A DNA stretch of 64,000 nt from JAAXZI01 sp045863575 (lineage in GTDB: Bacteria > Planctomycetota > Phycisphaerae > UBA1845 > PWPN01), in assembly GCA_045863575.1 (NCBI GenBank), contig BTUC01000001.1, forward strand, positions 1-64,000. Reading direction: 5' to 3'. The notes under the pieces are model-generated. The model saw only the letters and a list, made by a program, of their open reading frames with translations, had not been told where the DNA came from and made no database searches. The translations under genes and the position numbers were made by a program. The number at the start of each line of letters is the position of its first letter. The first letter of the stretch is position 1. Below, piece after piece: positions 1-8,257 of this stretch.

Positions 1-1749
1 GCCGGCACGAAGTACCGCGGCCAGTTCGAGGAGCGGATCAAGGCGGTCATGAACGAGGTCCGCCGGGCCCGCAACGTCATCCTGTTCATCGACGAGCTGC
101 ACACGCTGGTCGGGGCGGGCGGCGCCGAGGGCGCCATCGACGCGTCCAACGTGCTCAAGCCGGCCCTCTCCCGCGGTGAGATCCAGTGCATCGGTGCGAC
201 CACGCTGGACGAATACCGCAAGTACATCGAGAAGGACGGCGCTCTCGAGCGTCGTTTCCAGCAGATCATCGTCGAGCCGCCCAGCCGTGATGAGACCACG
301 CTCATCCTGCAGGGTCTGCGCGACCGCTACGAGGCCCACCACCGCGTTCAGATCACCGACGAGGCGATCGGCGCGGCCGTCGAGCTGTCCAACCGCTATA
401 TCAGCGGCCGGGTCCAGCCTGACAAGGCTATCGACGTGATCGACGAGGCCGGGGCCTCCATCCGCCTCAAGAGCATGACCAAGCCGCCGAATCTCGCCGA
501 AATCGAGCGCGAGATCGAAAAGCTGCTCATGGAGAAGGACGAGGCGGTCAAGAACGCCGACTATGAACGGGCCGCGGAACTCCGCGACAAGGCCGAAGTG
601 GCCAAGGCCCGCAAGGAAGAGATGCAGCGGGAATGGCGCGACCGGGCCAAGGAAGTGGACGGTATCGTCGATGAGGAAACCATCGCCGAGGTCGTCTCGC
701 GCATGACCGGCGTGCCGCTGACCCGGCTGGAGAAGGACGAGATTGAGCGGCTCATCCGGCTGGAGGACGAGCTTCACAAGCGCGTCGTCAGCCAGGACGA
801 GGCCGTCCGCGCCGTCGCCCGGGCCGTACGCCGCTCCCGTAGCGGCCTCAAGGACCCGAACCGCCCGATGGGCAGCTTCATCTTCATCGGGCCGTCCGGC
901 GTCGGTAAAACGTACCTGGCCAAGTGCCTGGCCGAGTTCATGTTCGGCAACGAGGACGCCCTCGTGATCCTGGACATGTCCGAGTTCATGGAGAAGCACA
1001 ACGTGTCGCGGCTGATCGGCGCACCTCCGGGCTACGTCGGTTACGAGGAGGGCGGCCAGCTCACCGAGCGCATCCGCCGCCGGCCGTACAGCGTCGTACT
1101 GCTCGATGAAATCGAGAAGGCCCACCCCGACGTCTTCAACATGCTGCTGCAGATCATGGAGGAAGGCCGGCTGACCGACTCGTTCGGGCGGCACGTGGAC
1201 TTCAAGAACACCATCCTGATCATGACCAGCAACATCGGCGCCGACCGGATCACCAACCAGGCTGACTTCGGCTTCGGCAAGCGCGATGAGAACGTCAGCT
1301 ACGAGAAGATGAAGACAGTTTTGCACACGGAAGTGGAGCGCTACTTCCGGCCGGAATTCATCAACCGCGTGGACGAGCTGGTGGTCTTCCGCAAACTCAA
1401 CCATGACGATCTCATCCGCATCGTCGAGCTGGAGGTGGGCAAGGTGATCAAGCGGCTGGCCGAGCGCGGCCTGACTCTCGAACTCGATCAGTCGGCCAAG
1501 GACTTCCTGATCGAGCAGGGAACCGACGAGAAGTTCGGCGCGCGTCCGCTGCGTCGGGCCATTGAGAACCGGGTCGAGGACCCGCTGTCCGAGGCCATCC
1601 TCCGCGGCGAGTACAAGGGCAAGAACCGCATCCTGGTCTCTACCCGGGAGGACGCCGACGGCGAGAAGAAGCTGACCTTCGAGGGCGTCACCGACGAGAC
1701 CGCCGCGGGCGCGGCCCCGGTTGGCGCTGGTGCAGTCGAGGGCACCTGA
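1..1749 (+). CDS. clpC: ATP-dependent Clp protease ATP-binding subunit ClpC, 5'-truncated by window edge
   Basis: AAA+ unfoldase that feeds substrates to ClpP. The reading frame is open from base 1, so the N-domain and the D1 Walker A lie outside the window. Visible are the end of D1 (Walker B FIDELHTLVGAGGAEGAIDA, then the sensor region GATTLDEYRKYIEKDGALERRF), a UVR motif (EKDEAVKNADYERAAELRDKAE-type, around codons 180-200) that separates ClpC from ClpA/ClpB, and a complete D2 with Walker A GPSGVGKTYLAK, Walker B LLDEIEKAH and the C-terminal small domain (FGARPLRRAIENRVEDPLSEAIL). The C-terminus ends with a short Ala/Gly-rich tail. A strong intrinsic terminator follows 40 bp downstream, so this is the end of a transcription unit. 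The ClpC assignment is firm; ClpB is made unlikely by the UVR motif and the lack of a long coiled-coil. Confidence 0.95.
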   Translation, partial: AGTKYRGQFEERIKAVMNEVRRARNVILFIDELHTLVGAGGAEGAIDASNVLKPALSRGEIQCIGATTLDEYRKYIEKDGALERRFQQIIVEPPSRDETTLILQGLRDRYEAHHRVQITDEAIGAAVELSNRYISGRVQPDKAIDVIDEAGASIRLKSMTKPPNLAEIEREIEKLLMEKDEAVKNADYERAAELRDKAEVAKARKEEMQREWRDRAKEVDGIVDEETIAEVVSRMTGVPLTRLEKDEIERLIRLEDELHKRVVSQDEAVRAVARAVRRSRSGLKDPNRPMGSFIFIGPSGVGKTYLAKCLAEFMFGNEDALVILDMSEFMEKHNVSRLIGAPPGYVGYEEGGQLTERIRRRPYSVVLLDEIEKAHPDVFNMLLQIMEEGRLTDSFGRHVDFKNTILIMTSNIGADRITNQADFGFGKRDENVSYEKMKTVLHTEVERYFRPEFINRVDELVVFRKLNHDDLIRIVELEVGKVIKRLAERGLTLELDQSAKDFLIEQGTDEKFGARPLRRAIENRVEDPLSEAILRGEYKGKNRILVSTREDADGEKKLTFEGVTDETAAGAAPVGAGAVEGT

Positions 1750-1788
1750 GCCTCGCCCCTCAGCATCGACGAGACAGAGTGATTCCCC

Positions 1789-1822
1789 GAGCCCACGACC
1801 CGAACGGTTGTGGGCTCTTTCT
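1789..1822 (+). terminator. Intrinsic terminator after clpC
   Basis: A 12-bp near-perfect stem (GAGCCCACGACC / GGTTGTGGGCTC with one G-T pair) around the loop CGAAC is followed by TTTCT. It sits 40 bp after the clpC stop and just before the end of the convergent GT87 gene, so it probably ends clpC transcription. Confidence 0.85.
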
Positions 1823-3458
1823 ATTCCGCCGCAGCCGCAGATCGAAAGGGAGATACGTCCGCGGCTCCACCTCGCGGAGCCGATCGGCGCGCGGGGAAGG
1901 TGGCAGTCCAAACACCCAGAGCCAGCGCCAAGCCCGCCTGCAACCCCCACCAGCGGGCCTCTCGTGACCCGAGCAGCAGCAGTCCGGCCAGCCAGCCGAC
2001 CTGCAGGAAAGCCGCCGTCCGCCAGGGATGGCCACGGAGCCGGTCCGCGTAGGATTGCATGGCCATCAGTACGGCCGCCGGCAGCAGGAGCACGAAATAG
2101 TGCGTCCAGAAGACGGGTACGAACGCGATCACGCTGGCCAGCCATGCGGACCACTCCCCCAGGCCGATGTCCTCGCTCCGTCGTCTCCACGCAATGGCCG
2201 TCAGACACAGCAGCAGCGCCAATGCCAGCCCTCGGTACGCCCACTTGGCCTGATCCAGCGTCAGCCGGAGCCAAGGCTCATGCACCCGCCCCTGCCACTC
2301 GAGGGGCGTGGTCAGCCGCCGGACCACCACCGCGAGACTCTGATTGTTGTGGCGATGGAACTCGTTGGTGTGCGGCGTGAAGGCCACGCCGCCGCCCGCC
2401 TCGCCGACCGGTGCGGATCCCGGAACGCCTGCACCTTCGGCGACATCGGCGGCCAGGTTTTTCCCGCTCGTTTCAGCCCACCACTGGCGGTGGGCCTCAA
2501 TGGTCCCCCGCCCACCCAGGCCGGCCAGGCTCAGGCCTCCGGCCAGCAGCAGGAAGGAAACGACCAAGCCGACGATTGCCCGCCAACGGGCTTTCATCAG
2601 CAGGGGCACGATAAAGATCAGAGGATACAGCTTGATGGTCGCCGCCAGTCCCAAGAGGGCCCCAGACCACAGATCCCGACGGCGCGTCAGCGATCGAAAC
2701 GCCCACACGCAGAGGAAGAGCACAAGAATATTAACCTGCCCGAGCGAGAGGGTTCCACTGGCATAGGGCAGCACAAGCACGAAGGGCCACACCCATCGAA
2801 TCACTGGAGGCAGGTCTTCTGCCGATGGGACCGCCGTGGCGGGCGCAGTCTGGACCTGACCATCCCCAGCCAGATGTAGCGGCCGGCCTCCGTGCTTCGC
2901 ACCGGCGTAGCCGGGCTCCGCCCTGGCGAAGCCGTGCCGGCCGTCAGTTGCACGATTCTCCCCGCCTACCGGCATGTCCAGCATCGTCGACGCCGCGTCG
3001 GATTCGTCTGCCTGGATCGCCGAGGAGCCAAACGGCCGGCACGGAAACCCGCCGCTACCCGGGGCGACAGTGGGTGACACGGACAGCCACGCCTGCCGGA
3101 CCGACTCGCGGACGGCCAGAACGAGCAGACCCACGTTCAAGGTGGCCCACAGTGGCGCGGTTACCGCCAGCGGCCACGCCACCAACGGGGCCATCAAGAC
3201 CACGAAGGCTGGTAAATAGTGCCGGACCCCGTACTGCTGGGTGAATTCGCCGGTTTGCCACCAGTGAAGACTGCTGTGGTGGAAGCAGAGGAGATCGGCG
3301 TGACCCACAAACGCCCGCCAGGCGGCGTAGCCGATCTGGCCGACGGCGACCAGCAGCCCGACGGTGAGCCACACGTGGGCCTGCCGCCGGTCGCGGGCTG
3401 TCGGATCACCGGTCGCGCAGGTCAGGACAACGGCTGGTTCACGTTCACCCGTGGGCAC
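1821..3458 (-). CDS. GT87/DUF2029-type membrane glycosyltransferase
   Basis: Polytopic membrane protein of 545 residues resembling the DUF2029/GT87 family of polyprenol-phosphate-sugar dependent (GT-C) glycosyltransferases. The family-like stretch is LSLGQVNILVLFLCVWAF followed by LLGLAATIKLYPLIFIVPLL, with many hydrophobic segments on both sides. The start is a GTG at 3456-3458 preceded by AAAGGA; it lies 22 bp after the pyrF stop, so the two genes are probably cotranscribed. Between the second and third membrane segments (about residues 125-215) is a soluble, low-complexity stretch that includes RHGFARAEPGYAGAKHGGRP. That stretch is the translation of a palindromic repeat at 2876-2944 and is probably an acquired insertion. 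The family call is by pattern; donor and acceptor are unknown. Confidence 0.75.
   Translation of the reverse strand: MPTGEREPAVVLTCATGDPTARDRRQAHVWLTVGLLVAVGQIGYAAWRAFVGHADLLCFHHSSLHWWQTGEFTQQYGVRHYLPAFVVLMAPLVAWPLAVTAPLWATLNVGLLVLAVRESVRQAWLSVSPTVAPGSGGFPCRPFGSSAIQADESDAASTMLDMPVGGENRATDGRHGFARAEPGYAGAKHGGRPLHLAGDGQVQTAPATAVPSAEDLPPVIRWVWPFVLVLPYASGTLSLGQVNILVLFLCVWAFRSLTRRRDLWSGALLGLAATIKLYPLIFIVPLLMKARWRAIVGLVVSFLLLAGGLSLAGLGGRGTIEAHRQWWAETSGKNLAADVAEGAGVPGSAPVGEAGGGVAFTPHTNEFHRHNNQSLAVVVRRLTTPLEWQGRVHEPWLRLTLDQAKWAYRGLALALLLCLTAIAWRRRSEDIGLGEWSAWLASVIAFVPVFWTHYFVLLLPAAVLMAMQSYADRLRGHPWRTAAFLQVGWLAGLLLLGSREARWWGLQAGLALALGVWTATFPARRSAPRGGAADVSPFRSAAAAE
2876..2944. repeat. Palindromic repeat inside the GT87 coding sequence
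   Basis: The ends GTAGCGGCCGGC and GCCGGCCGT match the ends of the 29-bp inverted repeats at 6154-6182 and 6405-6433, but the loop is longer and itself contains inverted segments. It is read in frame by the GT87 gene. Confidence 0.6.
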
Positions 3459-3480
3459 AGTCCTTTGCGGGGGCGGGCTG

Positions 3481-4425
3481 TCAAACCTTCACGACGCTGG
3501 CAACCTGGGCCACGAAGTCCTTGCAGGACTGCTCGATGCACTTCTCCCACTCAGAGGGGAAGCGCTCGATATACTTCATGTCCTCATAAGCGTAGATGAC
3601 GCTGCGGGAGGCAGTCACGATCGCGCCTGTCCCGTCTGACTTGAACAGTGGGGCCACGTCCGCGGCCGTAGCACCCTGGGCTCCGTAGCCGGGGACCAGC
3701 AGCAGACTCTGCGGCATCATGCCGCGCAGCCGTACGGCGGTATCCTTATCCCGGGCGGCCACGACCGCTCCGACACAACTGTAGCCGCTGGAACCGACCA
3801 GGTCCTCCTCGCGAGCCCAGCCGGCCACGACCTGGGCAATGTGCTCGGCCACGGTCAGCCCCCCCTCGAGCTTGGCGTTCTGGATCTGATCGGCCGATTC
3901 GTTGCTCGTCCGCACGAGGACGAAGACGCCCTTCCCCTCGGTGCGGGCCACGTCGATGAACGGCTTCACGCCATCGAGCCCGAAATAAGGGGAGACCGTG
4001 ACGGCGTCCGGACTGGACAGCTCGAGATCGGAGAAACTGGGCTTGGCCAAGGCGGCCTGGGCGTATAACTCGGCGGTAGAACCGATGTCGCCGCGCTTGG
4101 AGTCGCCGATCACCATCAGGTCGGCGCTGTCCGCCTCCTCGATCAGTTCGTAGTAACCCTCGACACCCTCCGAGTAGTAGCGCTCAAAAAAAGCGCTGTT
4201 GATCTTGACCATCGGCACGTAGGGGGCCACCAGCCGGATCACGCGACGGCAGAACTCCAGGACAGCATCCAGAGCAGCCTCGGAGTCCTCCGCATCGTTC
4301 AGGTCCCGGTGCTCGGCGATTTCCGCCGGCAGGCGGTCGTAGAGGGGGTCAATACCCACGCACGTGGGGCTTTTTTTGGCTTTGATCCTGGCCAGGAGTT
4401 CATCGGCAAAGTGCTGCTGGGGCAC
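3481..4425 (-). CDS. pyrF: Orotidine 5'-phosphate decarboxylase (type 2)
   Basis: Decarboxylates OMP to UMP, the last step of de novo pyrimidine synthesis. The 314-residue length and the N-terminal motif FADELLARIKAKKSPTCVGIDP fit the longer, type 2 PyrF family. The catalytic-type motif appears as MVIGDSKRGDIGSTAELYAQ (D-x-K-R-x-D), and the phosphate-binding region as LLVPGYGAQGATAADVAPLF. The start is a GTG at 4423-4425 with GGGAG upstream. The GT87 gene follows 22 bp downstream on the same strand. A divergent intergenic region of about 180 bp separates it from rsgA. Confidence 0.95.
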   Translation of the reverse strand: MPQQHFADELLARIKAKKSPTCVGIDPLYDRLPAEIAEHRDLNDAEDSEAALDAVLEFCRRVIRLVAPYVPMVKINSAFFERYYSEGVEGYYELIEEADSADLMVIGDSKRGDIGSTAELYAQAALAKPSFSDLELSSPDAVTVSPYFGLDGVKPFIDVARTEGKGVFVLVRTSNESADQIQNAKLEGGLTVAEHIAQVVAGWAREEDLVGSSGYSCVGAVVAARDKDTAVRLRGMMPQSLLLVPGYGAQGATAADVAPLFKSDGTGAIVTASRSVIYAYEDMKYIERFPSEWEKCIEQSCKDFVAQVASVVKV

Positions 4426-4574
4426 GGGTTCTCCCTTTCATCTGGCTGTTTCGTAGCGAATGCATCTCGCGTCAATGCTTGATTTTCCGAAGTGTAGCCA
4501 GCCCCTTTGGCCCCTGCAAGGCCGGTCGAGAAAAATCGAGCACCTGCACGGTGCTTATCCATTGGCCTGAGCCG

Positions 4575-4597
4575 TACAATGTGAGCCAGCGATGGAG
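4575..4597 (+). promoter_or_regulatory. Possible -10 box and ribosome binding site of rsgA
   Basis: TACAAT at 4575-4580 could be a -10 box; no good -35 was found. GGAG at 4594-4597 is 7 nt before the ATG at 4605 and supports that start. Confidence 0.4.
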
Positions 4598-4604
4598 AAC
4601 GGTC

Positions 4605-6125
4605 ATGGCCGGCAGGCCTAAAAAACGCAAACGCGGCCTGAAGCGCGTCGAGTTTCGACCCAACCGTCAACAACCCGGACGACGGAAGCGGTTCGTCATG
4701 CCCGAGCACGACGACAAGACCGCTGATCTGCCCTCGGGGGAATCTGTCCGTGCCAAGGGGGATCTCTCACGCAAACGGACGGTGCTGGACCGCGATGTCG
4801 AGCCGGACGACAGCCTGCGTCTGCGCGGGACGGCGGTGTCCGTATTGGGCCAGTACGTGGAGGTGGACGACGGCACCCGCATTCACCTCTGCACCATCCG
4901 CCGCATTCTCCGAACACGGTTGATCGAGGAGCGCAGCCCCGTCGTCGTCGGCGACGAGGTCATCTTCTCCCCCATCCGGGCCTCCCTCAGAGCCCCGAGC
5001 GCCAGCGAGGGGGTTGGCGACCGAGGAGCAACGATGGGAGAAGGTGCCTACAGGAAGGCAACGGGAGAAACGCAAAGCCCGGTGCCTGCCAAGCCCCCAC
5101 CCCAGCCCTCCCCCGGAGTACCGGGGGAGGGAGACGGAGCCCCGAGCGCCAGCGAGGAGGCCACCCTCCGCGCCCCGCGCGCCAGCGAGGGGGAGCCCGC
5201 CCGAGGGGACGCCTCATTCGAACCGCCCGCGAGCAAGCAGGCATCGCCCGCCCCCGACCCGCAGACCTCGCCCGTCTTTGAGCCCCCCACCCGTGACCGG
5301 GTAAGCACCCGCGAACCTGCGGTCGGACGTTCGCGAACCTCCGGTGACTCCGGTGACCTCGTCATCGAAGGGGTCATCCAGGAAGTACTCCCGCGGCGCA
5401 CCGTGCTCAAGCGAAGCGATGGACGTCGCACCCACGTCATCGCCGCCAACGTCGAGCAGGCCGTCATCGTCTCGTCGGTGCGCGAGCCGATGATCAAGCC
5501 GCATCTCATCGACCGCTACCTGGTGGCGGCCCACGCCGGAGGTCTACGCGGCATTATCTGCATCAACAAAGTCGATCTCGATGAGTACGACGAGGCCGGC
5601 GAGATCGCCGAACGCTACGGCCGTCTGGGCTACCAGGTACTGGCCACCAGCACGCAAACCGGCCAGGGCATCGAAGAACTGAAGGCCGCCCTCGCCGGGC
5701 GCGTGACCATCGTCTCCGGGCAGAGCGGCGTCGGAAAAAGTTCGCTGCTCAACGCGGTTCACCCGGCCTGGAGGCTCAAGACCGCGGAAGTCTCCGACGC
5801 CACAGAAAAGGGCCGGCACACGACGACCACGTCCGTCTGGCTCAAGCTGAACAGCGGCGGTGCGGTGGTGGACACACCCGGCATTCGCGCGCTGGACGTG
5901 GCCATGGTGCCGCTGGCCGAGCTGGAGATGCACTTCGTGGAGTTCGACGAGGTCGCGAAGAAGTGCCGGTTCCCCAACTGCGCCCACATCCAAGAGACCG
6001 GCTGCGCGGTAAAGACGGCCGTCGAGGCCGGCGAAATCGATCCCTCGCGCTATGAGAGTTATCTGCAACTCTTCATGGAGCTCAGCGAAGTCCAACTCCG
6101 CCAGCGCGGCATCCTCTCGGACTGA
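4605..6125 (+). CDS. rsgA: Ribosome small-subunit-dependent GTPase RsgA with a repeat-derived insertion
   Basis: Circularly permuted GTPase that checks 30S subunit maturation. In order: a basic N-terminus, an OB-fold (residues about 55-125 and 245-290), then NKVDL (G4), GQSGVGKSSLLNAV (G1) and DTPGIRALD (G3), and a C-terminal Zn-binding region CRFPNCAHIQETGC. The ATG at 4605 is preferred because GGAG lies 7 nt upstream and a basic MAGRPKKRKRG start follows; an upstream in-frame ATG at 4479 lacks this. Between VVGDEVIFSPI and LVIEGVIQEVLPRRTVL, which are adjacent in ordinary RsgA, lie about 120 extra residues rich in Pro, Ser, Ala and Glu. They are encoded by three copies of a 20-bp GC-rich motif and one 43-bp palindromic element. 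The frame stays open, so the protein may be made with a long disordered loop. Confidence 0.93.
   Translation: MAGRPKKRKRGLKRVEFRPNRQQPGRRKRFVMPEHDDKTADLPSGESVRAKGDLSRKRTVLDRDVEPDDSLRLRGTAVSVLGQYVEVDDGTRIHLCTIRRILRTRLIEERSPVVVGDEVIFSPIRASLRAPSASEGVGDRGATMGEGAYRKATGETQSPVPAKPPPQPSPGVPGEGDGAPSASEEATLRAPRASEGEPARGDASFEPPASKQASPAPDPQTSPVFEPPTRDRVSTREPAVGRSRTSGDSGDLVIEGVIQEVLPRRTVLKRSDGRRTHVIAANVEQAVIVSSVREPMIKPHLIDRYLVAAHAGGLRGIICINKVDLDEYDEAGEIAERYGRLGYQVLATSTQTGQGIEELKAALAGRVTIVSGQSGVGKSSLLNAVHPAWRLKTAEVSDATEKGRHTTTTSVWLKLNSGGAVVDTPGIRALDVAMVPLAELEMHFVEFDEVAKKCRFPNCAHIQETGCAVKTAVEAGEIDPSRYESYLQLFMELSEVQLRQRGILSD
4991..5190 (+). repeat. Three copies of a 20-bp GC-rich motif within rsgA
   Basis: AGCCCCGAGCGCCAGCGAGG occurs at 4991-5010 and 5138-5157, and a close variant (CGCCCCGCGCGCCAGCGAGG) at 5171-5190. 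In the rsgA frame they read as APSASE or APRASE. The 43-bp palindromic element lies between the first and second copies. Confidence 0.85.
5089..5131 (+). repeat. 43-bp palindromic element, copy 1 (inside rsgA)
   Basis: The element reads CCAAGCCCCCACCC then two variable bases, then GCCCTCCCCCGGAGTACCGGGGGAGGG. Its second half is a hairpin (CCCTCCCCCGG / CCGGGGGAGGG around AGTA). It is nearly identical to 60219-60261 and to the reverse complement of 53023-53065. Here it is translated as part of the rsgA insertion (PSPGVPGEG). Confidence 0.9.
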
Positions 6126-6174
6126 CCGCCACTTCCGTTTCGGCACCCATGTCGTAGCGGCCGGCGTGCCTGCC

Positions 6175-6346
6175 GGCCGTTGGCTAAAAGACGGCTGATT
6201 TCTCTGGAGGCCGTTGGTTAGAAGACGCCCGACTTCTCTCTCGGCCGGTGATTAAGAGACGGCCGACGTCTCTCTCGGCCGTTGATTAAAGGACGCCCGA
6301 CGTCTCTCTCGGCCGTTCATTAGAGAAGGCGGCCGACGTCGGTCTC
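6175..6346 (+). repeat. 34-bp tandem repeat, five units
   Basis: Units at 6175-6208, 6209-6242, 6243-6276, 6277-6310 and 6311-6346 share the pattern GGCCGTTGATTAAAGGACGC followed by CCGACGTCTCTCTC; the last has a 2-bp insertion. Units touch each other with no spacers, so this is not a CRISPR array. Confidence 0.9.
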
Positions 6347-6380
6347 CCCCCCTTTTGAAGGGGGGGCAGGGGGGGTATGG
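6346..6380 (-). repeat. C/G-run hairpin element, copy 1
   Basis: On the minus strand it reads ATACCCCCCTGCCCCCCC, then a short TTCAAAA loop, then a G run. The same arrangement recurs on the plus strand at 60137-60170. Confidence 0.75.
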
Positions 6381-6466
6381 GATACCACGGATGATCCATG
6401 CGCCGAACGGCCGGCAGGGACGCCGGCCGCTGCATAGGATCAAGCAGTTGCCAGATGGAGTGGCAC

Positions 6467-8035
6467 CTACAGCAGGAACACCAGCGTCACCAGGATGAAC
6501 AGGGGGATGAGGATCCCCACGCTGTAGATCATGTACCCGAAGAAGCTCGGCATCTTCACGCCGGCCTGCTCGGCGATGCTCTTGACCATGAAGTTGGGGC
6601 CGTTGCCGATGTAGGTGTTCGCGCCCATGAACACGGCGCCCAGCGAGATGGCCACCAGCAGTGCCTCGCTGATGAAGTTCCCGTCGGTGAGTTGGATGAT
6701 GCCCGGTCCGGGGGCGGTGGTCATCGAATTCGCGGTCGTGAAGAACACCACATAGGTCGGGGCATTGTCCAGGAAGCTCGACAGTGCACCGGTGGCCCAG
6801 AAGAACTGCCACGGTTTCTCGAGGCCCAGCTTGGGGCCTTCGATGTGCAGGATTTCGATCGGCGCCTGCATGGTGATGAAGATGCCCACGAACAGCACGG
6901 CCACCTCGGTGATCGCAAAGAAATCGAACTGGTTCTGTTGGCGAATGATTGGAGACGTCGTGAACCAGGCCACGGCCACGAAGCCCAGCATGACGGCCTC
7001 GCGGAAGAAGTAATCCGGAACCTGCCAGGAAGTACCCGGGAAGGGCTTGCCCGGCACGATCATCGCGACCGCCAGCACCACGCCCAGCAGCCACACGAAA
7101 TTGAGCGTGCCCCGGATCCGCAACGGCTCGATCAGGGTTTCGTCGAGCATGCGGTCCAGCGGCGGCTCCTTCTTGTGCATCCGCTTGTCCCACAGGTAGT
7201 AAACCAGCAGCAGGACGCCGGTCATCACTGCCCACTCGATGACCAGACGGAAAGTCCACAGAAACGGAACGCCCTTCAGATAGCCCAGGAAGAGCGGCGG
7301 ATCACCGATAGGCAGCAGGCAGCCACCGATATTGCTGACCAGGAAAATGAAGAAAATCACCGTGTGCTTCACGTGTTCGCGCTCGCGATTCGTCTGCAAC
7401 AGGGGCCGGATCAGCAGCATCGACGCACCGGTGGTGCCCACAAAACTGGCGATGGCCGCCCCAATGCCCAGGAAGGCCGTATTCACCGCCGGGGTCGCCT
7501 GCACGTCACCCCGAAGCTGAATCCCCCCGCACACGGTGTACAGACAGAACAGCAGTACGATGAACGGGATGTATTCATCCAGCAGCGCGTGCTTGAGCAC
7601 GGTCTGAACCGTCTCCACGCCCGGAGCGGTCACATGCTCCCCGTGGGCCACTCCCGTGCCGCGCATGAAGTAATAGCTCACCGTAATCAACGCGAGGACG
7701 GCGGCGACGATCAGCTTGTTGCGATTGTGATGCCACCAGTGCTCCGTCTTGTGGATCAGCGGGAGAAAGGCGATGGCCAACAGAATGGCGGCGAACGGCA
7801 GGGCCGCCACCAGCGAGGGAGCCGCGTGTACCGCGTGCCCGCCGGTCTGGGCGTCATGCCCGTCGGCAGGGTGCTCCGGATCCGGATGCTCCGCAGCCAC
7901 TTCCTCCGCCGGCGCTGGCCGTGTGGCGGGGACATCCTGCCCCCAAGCCGGAACCGGACCAGCCAGGACCGAGATCACCAGAAGGCAAAGCGCTCCCGAC
8001 GCAGTGAATCGAATGGTATTCATGGGGGAATTCAT
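6467..8035 (-). CDS. nhaD: NhaD-type Na+/H+ antiporter (citrate transporter superfamily)
   Basis: Inner-membrane ion transporter of about 522 residues, probably exchanging Na+ (or Li+) for protons. The N-terminus has a signal-like segment (TIRFTASGALCLLVISVLAG then AWGQ) and a short His/Asp-rich periplasmic stretch, followed by about a dozen hydrophobic segments. Family-like motifs are FVGTTGASMLLIRPLL, FFIFLVSNIGGCLLPIGDPP and SSFLDNAPTYVVFF, which correspond to the discontinuous-helix regions of NhaD/ArsB-type carriers. Two ATGs four codons apart (8035 and 8023) are possible starts; a further upstream ATG at 8140 would place a poorly conserved extension before the signal segment. It is divergent from the DUF192 gene. 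Substrate assignment is by family. Confidence 0.85.
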   Translation of the reverse strand: MNSPMNTIRFTASGALCLLVISVLAGPVPAWGQDVPATRPAPAEEVAAEHPDPEHPADGHDAQTGGHAVHAAPSLVAALPFAAILLAIAFLPLIHKTEHWWHHNRNKLIVAAVLALITVSYYFMRGTGVAHGEHVTAPGVETVQTVLKHALLDEYIPFIVLLFCLYTVCGGIQLRGDVQATPAVNTAFLGIGAAIASFVGTTGASMLLIRPLLQTNREREHVKHTVIFFIFLVSNIGGCLLPIGDPPLFLGYLKGVPFLWTFRLVIEWAVMTGVLLLVYYLWDKRMHKKEPPLDRMLDETLIEPLRIRGTLNFVWLLGVVLAVAMIVPGKPFPGTSWQVPDYFFREAVMLGFVAVAWFTTSPIIRQQNQFDFFAITEVAVLFVGIFITMQAPIEILHIEGPKLGLEKPWQFFWATGALSSFLDNAPTYVVFFTTANSMTTAPGPGIIQLTDGNFISEALLVAISLGAVFMGANTYIGNGPNFMVKSIAEQAGVKMPSFFGYMIYSVGILIPLFILVTLVFLL

Positions 8036-8257
8036 CGGCAAAATCAGTTCCAGGCGAAAGCTCGGCGCTTCGTGCGTTTCGGAGGGACTCAACTCCTGAG
8101 CGACCGGGCGCTCGTCGGCCCGGTGGGCCGGAACCACCAAGACACTGCCAAGACCGGACAGACAGTTTCCTCCCGGCCGACGCAGCAGTAGAATCCTATC
8201 CCATCGGGCGTTATCCTGCGATAAGGTGAATGCCCGCCCCCGGAGTCACAGAATCGC

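Larger units (their letters stand above)
6154..6433. repeat. Composite intergenic repeat: inverted repeat, 34-bp tandem array, poly-C/G hairpin, inverted repeat
   Basis: This fills most of the 340-bp gap between rsgA and nhaD. The left inverted repeat (6154-6182) and the right one (6405-6433) are 26/29 identical when one is reverse-complemented, and each is itself a hairpin (CGGCCGGC / GCCGGCCG). Between them are five copies of a 34-bp unit and a hairpin of C and G runs (6346-6380). The left hairpin, 30 bp after the rsgA stop, may also help end transcription. No gene is seen in the interval. Confidence 0.85.

Noticed and set aside
5064..5090. ACGCAAAGCC resembling the core of a c-di-GMP-I riboswitch
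   Set aside because: It lies within the rsgA coding insert and the surrounding stems of that riboswitch are missing.
6175..6346. 34-bp direct repeats as a CRISPR array
   Set aside because: Units abut with no spacers, and there are no cas genes.
6398..8191. 597-codon plus-strand frame opposite nhaD
   Set aside because: Gln/His/Arg-rich translation typical of antisense to membrane genes; no RBS.
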